7,310 nt of DNA, from assembly GCA_034432655.1 (NCBI GenBank), contig DAOUBP010000100.1, positions 1 through 7,310 of the forward strand. The letters are read 5' to 3'. Of this stretch, positions 4,956 to 7,310 are shown in pieces. The notes beneath the pieces are model-generated. The model saw only the letters and a list, made by a program, of their open reading frames with translations. It had not been told where the DNA came from and made no database searches. Within the stretch, counting starts at the first letter, position 1, and each line of letters begins with the position of its first letter. The DNA comes from DAOUBP01 sp034432655. Its GTDB lineage: Bacteria > Chloroflexota > Anaerolineae > CG2-30-64-16. The position numbers and the translations under genes are program-made.

Positions 4956-6610
4956 TATTCCGGATCGCGAAGCCAGCCGACGGAATCGGCAGCCAATTTC
5001 ATCACTAGCGCTACGGTATGATGAACACCATCGTCGGTCACGCGCATGTCATCCACCATGCTGCGGATGAGGAAAAGCCCCCAGCCGCGCGGCGATTGCA
5101 GCCCCGCCAGCTTGGCTTCCAGATCGGGCGTATCGGCCTCCGGGATCGGCTGGCCGCCGCCGTGATCGCTGATGCTGACGATCAGCTCGTCGGCATCGGC
5201 GCGCACCTGGATGGCGACCGGTTTCTCCGGGTCGTAACGGTTGCCGTGCTCCATGGCGTTCATCGTCGCCTCGCCCACCGCGGTCTTGAGCCGCTCCAGC
5301 CGCTCCAGAGGCAGGTTCAGACCCGCAACGGCCGCCGCGACCTGCGCCACCGCCTGCTGCTCGTTGTCCGGCGCGCTGGGGACGGTGAAGTCGGCGAGAA
5401 GCGACGTACTGCGTATTGCGTACTGCGTATCCCCTTTCTCCCCGTCTCCCCGTCTCCCCGTCTCCCCGTCTCCCGCGCTCCGCTCCAACGTCACGAACGT
5501 CACGTCGTCCTCTTGTTCCCAGCCCGGCCCGGTGAAGTCGGCCAGGGCGCCGCGAAGATGCTCGATCAGCTCGGCCCCGCCTCCCAGCCCGCAGGCCATG
5601 CTGCGCAGCCGGGGGAAGCCGAACATTTCGCCGGTGGGGTTGTGCGCCTCGACCAGGCCATCGGAATAGACCAGGATGCTCTCGCCGGGTCCCAGGGTCG
5701 CCTCGTGCTCATCATAGGTCATCTCCGGCAACAGGCCGAGCGGCATGCCGGTGGCGCGCAGCTCGACCACGGCCTCGGTCGTGCACTTGGCGGGCAGGTT
5801 GTGGCCGGCGTTGGCGAAGACGAAGCGGCCGGTGGCGGGGGTCAGCACGCCGTACAGGCAGGTGACGAACATGTTAGGCGGGATGTCCGGGCAGAGCAGG
5901 TCGTTGACGTGGGCCAGCACCTTGCCGGGTGAGGTCGGGTCTTGTTCCGCGGCGATGCGCAACAGGCCGCGGGCAGTCGCCATTACCAACGCGGCGGGCA
6001 CCCCCTTACCGGTTACATCCGCGACCACGATGCCCAGATTCCCATCGGGCAGGCTGATGAAATCGTAAAAATCGCCGCTGACCGCCTGGGCCGGCTGCCA
6101 GTAGGCCGCCACCCGCCAGCCCTCCAGCGCCGGCAGCTCCTTGGGCAGCAAGGTCTGCTGGACGACGCGGGCGACGCGCAGCTCTTGCTCCAGCCGCTCT
6201 CGGGCCTGCGCTTCGAGCTGCTGCTGGCGGACAAGCTGGGCCACGCGCACGGCGGGCGCGGCCTGGGTCGCCAGATCGCCGAGCAGCTTGCGGTCGTCGG
6301 TCGTGTATTCCTGTTCGCTGCGTCGCGGCCCCAGGTTGAGCAGGCCGATCAGCTTGCCCTGGCCGGCCAGTGGCGCGATCAGCCTGACCCCTGCCTCGCG
6401 CAACGCACGCAGCGCGGGCGAGTCCAGCTTCAGCCGCTCCAGGTCCACCGCGCCGCCGGCGCTCAACAGATACGCATTCAGCGGATCGTTGGCCGCGACA
6501 TCCAGCGGCAGGATCTGGGCCGCCGCGGGGATCGGGCTGGCCGGCGCCTCGACCACGGTTGCAGGCTGGATCGCCTCTCTTTGCGTGGGTCTGCGAAATG
6601 GATTACGCAT
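4955..6610 (-). CDS. SpoIIE/RsbU-type PP2C phosphatase fused to an RsbW-like HATPase domain, with N-terminal partial GAF
   Basis: The protein has 551 residues. About 43-127 resembles the second half of a GAF domain (VRLIAPLAGQGKLIGLLNLG, then DDRKLLGDLATQAAP). Residues 128-160 are a charged helix, a likely signalling coil. About 165-376 is the PP2C/SpoIIE domain with metal ligands in SGDFYD (Asp180), VADVTGKG (Asp198), YSDG (Asp317) and EDD (Asp368/369), all present. About 403-540 is an anti-sigma-type HATPase: N-box 'GEATMNAMEHGN' (446-457), G1 'SDHGGG' (481-486), G2 'RGWGLFLI' (508-515). The protein therefore appears able to dephosphorylate and phosphorylate STAS partners such as the two encoded downstream. 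The linker 378-402 (…ETGRRGDGEKGDTQYAIRS) is translated tandem repeat. GGAG (complement of 6616-6619), 5 nt upstream, supports ATG 6610. No predicted membrane segment, so it is probably cytoplasmic and governed by the upstream membrane sensor. Confidence 0.93.
   Translation of the reverse strand: MRNPFRRPTQREAIQPATVVEAPASPIPAAAQILPLDVAANDPLNAYLLSAGGAVDLERLKLDSPALRALREAGVRLIAPLAGQGKLIGLLNLGPRRSEQEYTTDDRKLLGDLATQAAPAVRVAQLVRQQQLEAQARERLEQELRVARVVQQTLLPKELPALEGWRVAAYWQPAQAVSGDFYDFISLPDGNLGIVVADVTGKGVPAALVMATARGLLRIAAEQDPTSPGKVLAHVNDLLCPDIPPNMFVTCLYGVLTPATGRFVFANAGHNLPAKCTTEAVVELRATGMPLGLLPEMTYDEHEATLGPGESILVYSDGLVEAHNPTGEMFGFPRLRSMACGLGGGAELIEHLRGALADFTGPGWEQEDDVTFVTLERSAGDGETGRRGDGEKGDTQYAIRSTSLLADFTVPSAPDNEQQAVAQVAAAVAGLNLPLERLERLKTAVGEATMNAMEHGNRYDPEKPVAIQVRADADELIVSISDHGGGQPIPEADTPDLEAKLAGLQSPRGWGLFLIRSMVDDMRVTDDGVHHTVALVMKLAADSVGWLRDPE
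5407..5427. repeat. Heptanucleotide tandem array, copy 5, inside the phosphatase gene
   Basis: Three perfect-length units, TACTGCG, TATTGCG, TACTGCG, are followed by TAT. On the coding strand they are read as part of DTQYAIRST in the linker between the PP2C and HATPase domains. Three units make 21 bp, or seven codons, so the array is frame-neutral in this copy number. Confidence 0.85.
5438..5474. repeat. Octanucleotide tandem array (CTCCCCGT, four units plus partial) inside the phosphatase gene
   Basis: Four identical units (5438-5445, 5446-5453, 5454-5461, 5462-5469) and a partial fifth (CTCCC). On the coding strand it is GGGGAGAC repeated and encodes the GDGETGRRGDGEKG stretch of the interdomain linker. 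Eight is not a multiple of three, so gain or loss of one unit would shift the frame ahead of the HATPase domain. Similar GGGGAGAC repeats are known between genes of filamentous cyanobacteria (STRR-type), which is recall rather than a search. Confidence 0.9.
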
Positions 6611-6678
6611 GATTGCTCCGTTTCCTTATGACGCTATCAGTGTACCAGGGCGTCGTCCTGAGATCGTTACGGTGAGCG

Positions 6679-7310
6679 TTACGCAGTCCGATCTTTTGCT
6701 TCCTTCAGCCACACGCTCACCCGCTCCGGCTGCAACGTCTCATCCACCACCCGCACCAGCTCGGCCAGCAGCGCGTCCAGGTCGGTCTCGTCGCGCGCGG
6801 TCTGGGCGAACTGGGCCAGCACCTGCTGCGCGTTGTATTTCTTGCGGTAGAAGCGGCGGTCGATGCCGTCCTGAATGCGGCGACGCAGCGGCGTGAACAA
6901 CGCGGCGATGACCAGCGTCGAGACCACAATGACCAGCGGGGACTGCTCTCCAGGACTGGCAGTCCTCGGAAGGACTGCCAGTCCTGCGCGGCCGACCAGC
7001 CGCTGCAGCAGAATGACGCTGCCAAAGTACACCACCGCCAGCAACACGGTCAGCGCGGTGTAGAGCAGCGTCTTGCGGATGACGACGTCGATGTCGTAGA
7101 GCCGGTAGCGCAGTACGGCAATCCCGATGGCAATGGGAAAACCCAAGGCCACCAAACTCGTGAGTTGCTCTCCGATAGCGCCAAACGTCAGGATGGCGGC
7201 CAGTTGCGCTGTCAGAAACAGGGCTGCCACGTACAGCAGCCACTTGATCTGCTGGCGCTCGACGCCGGCTGCGCGATGAAAGCGCAACGCCAGCGATAGG
7301 AGAGCCAGCG
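6679..7310 (-). CDS. Multi-pass membrane sensor protein ending in a partial GAF domain, 5' end beyond the window
   Basis: The frame is open to the right edge (210 codons visible). A TTG at 7287 is probably not the start, because the codons before it (LALLSLA) continue a hydrophobic segment followed by the loop R-F-H-R-A-A-G-V-E-R-Q-Q-I-K-W that is common in multi-pass sensors. Counting from that TTG, membrane segments lie at about 16-36, 42-59, 73-97 and 117-132. Then come 'PLRRRIQDGIDRRFYRKKYN' (133-152), a signature of sensor kinases and phosphatases in Chloroflexota and cyanobacteria, and a helix (QQVLAQFAQTARDETDLDAL) leading into the first part of a GAF domain (LQPERVSVWL). It ends there with no kinase domain. 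A translated inverted repeat forms the loop at residues 101-112. The phosphatase gene begins 68 bp downstream and seems to carry the remaining half of a GAF domain, so the two probably work together at the membrane. Confidence 0.88.
   Translation of the reverse strand, partial: LALLSLALRFHRAAGVERQQIKWLLYVAALFLTAQLAAILTFGAIGEQLTSLVALGFPIAIGIAVLRYRLYDIDVVIRKTLLYTALTVLLAVVYFGSVILLQRLVGRAGLAVLPRTASPGEQSPLVIVVSTLVIAALFTPLRRRIQDGIDRRFYRKKYNAQQVLAQFAQTARDETDLDALLAELVRVVDETLQPERVSVWLKEAKDRTA
6951..6986. repeat. Perfect 16-bp inverted repeat inside the membrane sensor gene
   Basis: CAGGACTGGCAGTCCT (6951-6966) and AGGACTGCCAGTCCTG (6971-6986) are exact reverse complements around a 4-bp centre (CGGA). 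Each arm also contains a smaller palindrome (AGGACTG and CAGTCCT around one base), so four AGGACTG-type half-sites alternate. It is translated as AGLAVLPRTASP in the loop between two membrane segments, where relatives I recall have a shorter connection. Confidence 0.85.

Noticed and set aside
5018..6631. Long plus-strand open frames opposite the phosphatase gene (5018-5932 and 5942-6631)
   Set aside because: They are compositional shadows of the coding strand. Their translations show no domain motifs, while the minus strand carries intact PP2C and HATPase motifs.
6639..6670. Extended -10-like TGGTACACT on the minus strand before the phosphatase gene
   Set aside because: No -35 element lies at a suitable distance, and the 68-bp gap is equally consistent with an operon. 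It was too weak to list as a promoter.
6610..6681. A frameshift joining the membrane sensor and the phosphatase into one gene
   Set aside because: The membrane gene has a clean TAA, the phosphatase gene has its own GGAG and ATG, and the reading frames differ across a 68-bp spacer. Two separate genes are the simpler reading.

Overview
This 7.3-kb, high-GC window carries nine protein genes, all on the minus strand. They are read from the right edge to the left edge; the first and last run off the window. No RNA gene, transposase or CRISPR array is visible. The protein families (a 'RRFYRKKY'-type membrane sensor, an RsbU-type phosphatase with an attached ATPase domain, tandem STAS proteins, a PYROXD2-like flavoprotein, a Tat-flavodoxin) and abundant 7-bp tandem repeats encoding 'NTQYAIR'-like peptides suggest a Chloroflexota bacterium (Anaerolineae/Caldilineae-like). 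That placement rests on family recall, not a search.

Right part (7310 to 3581): a signalling cluster. In transcription order it has a multi-pass membrane protein ending in the first part of a GAF domain (6679-7310), a fusion of a SpoIIE/RsbU-type PP2C phosphatase with an RsbW-type HATPase domain (4955-6610), a GNAT acetyltransferase (4325-4858), and two paralogous STAS anti-sigma-factor antagonists (3994-4344 and 3581-3934). This looks like a partner-switching module: a sensor, phosphatase and kinase activities in one polypeptide, and two candidate substrates. No sigma factor is in view, so the output is unknown.

Left part (3534 to 1): a DUF1990/SRPBCC-like conserved protein (2788-3534), then a 212-bp gap, a PYROXD2/phytoene-desaturase-like FAD oxidoreductase (1148-2575), and an intrinsic terminator that may belong to an attenuator-like pair of competing hairpins. 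After these come a Tat-signal flavodoxin (378-1022) and, 4 bp downstream, an unknown membrane protein (1-373).

The most unusual layer is the repeat content. Five arrays of 7-bp units sit at gene boundaries or, in one case, inside the linker between the PP2C and HATPase domains, where an adjoining array of 8-bp units is also translated. Two large inverted repeats add to this: one overlaps the phosphatase stop codon, and the other is translated within an inter-helix loop of the membrane sensor. Two further points stand out. The flavodoxin gene has two well-formed start sites, one giving an exported and one a cytoplasmic protein. A GAF domain appears to be split between two adjacent genes.
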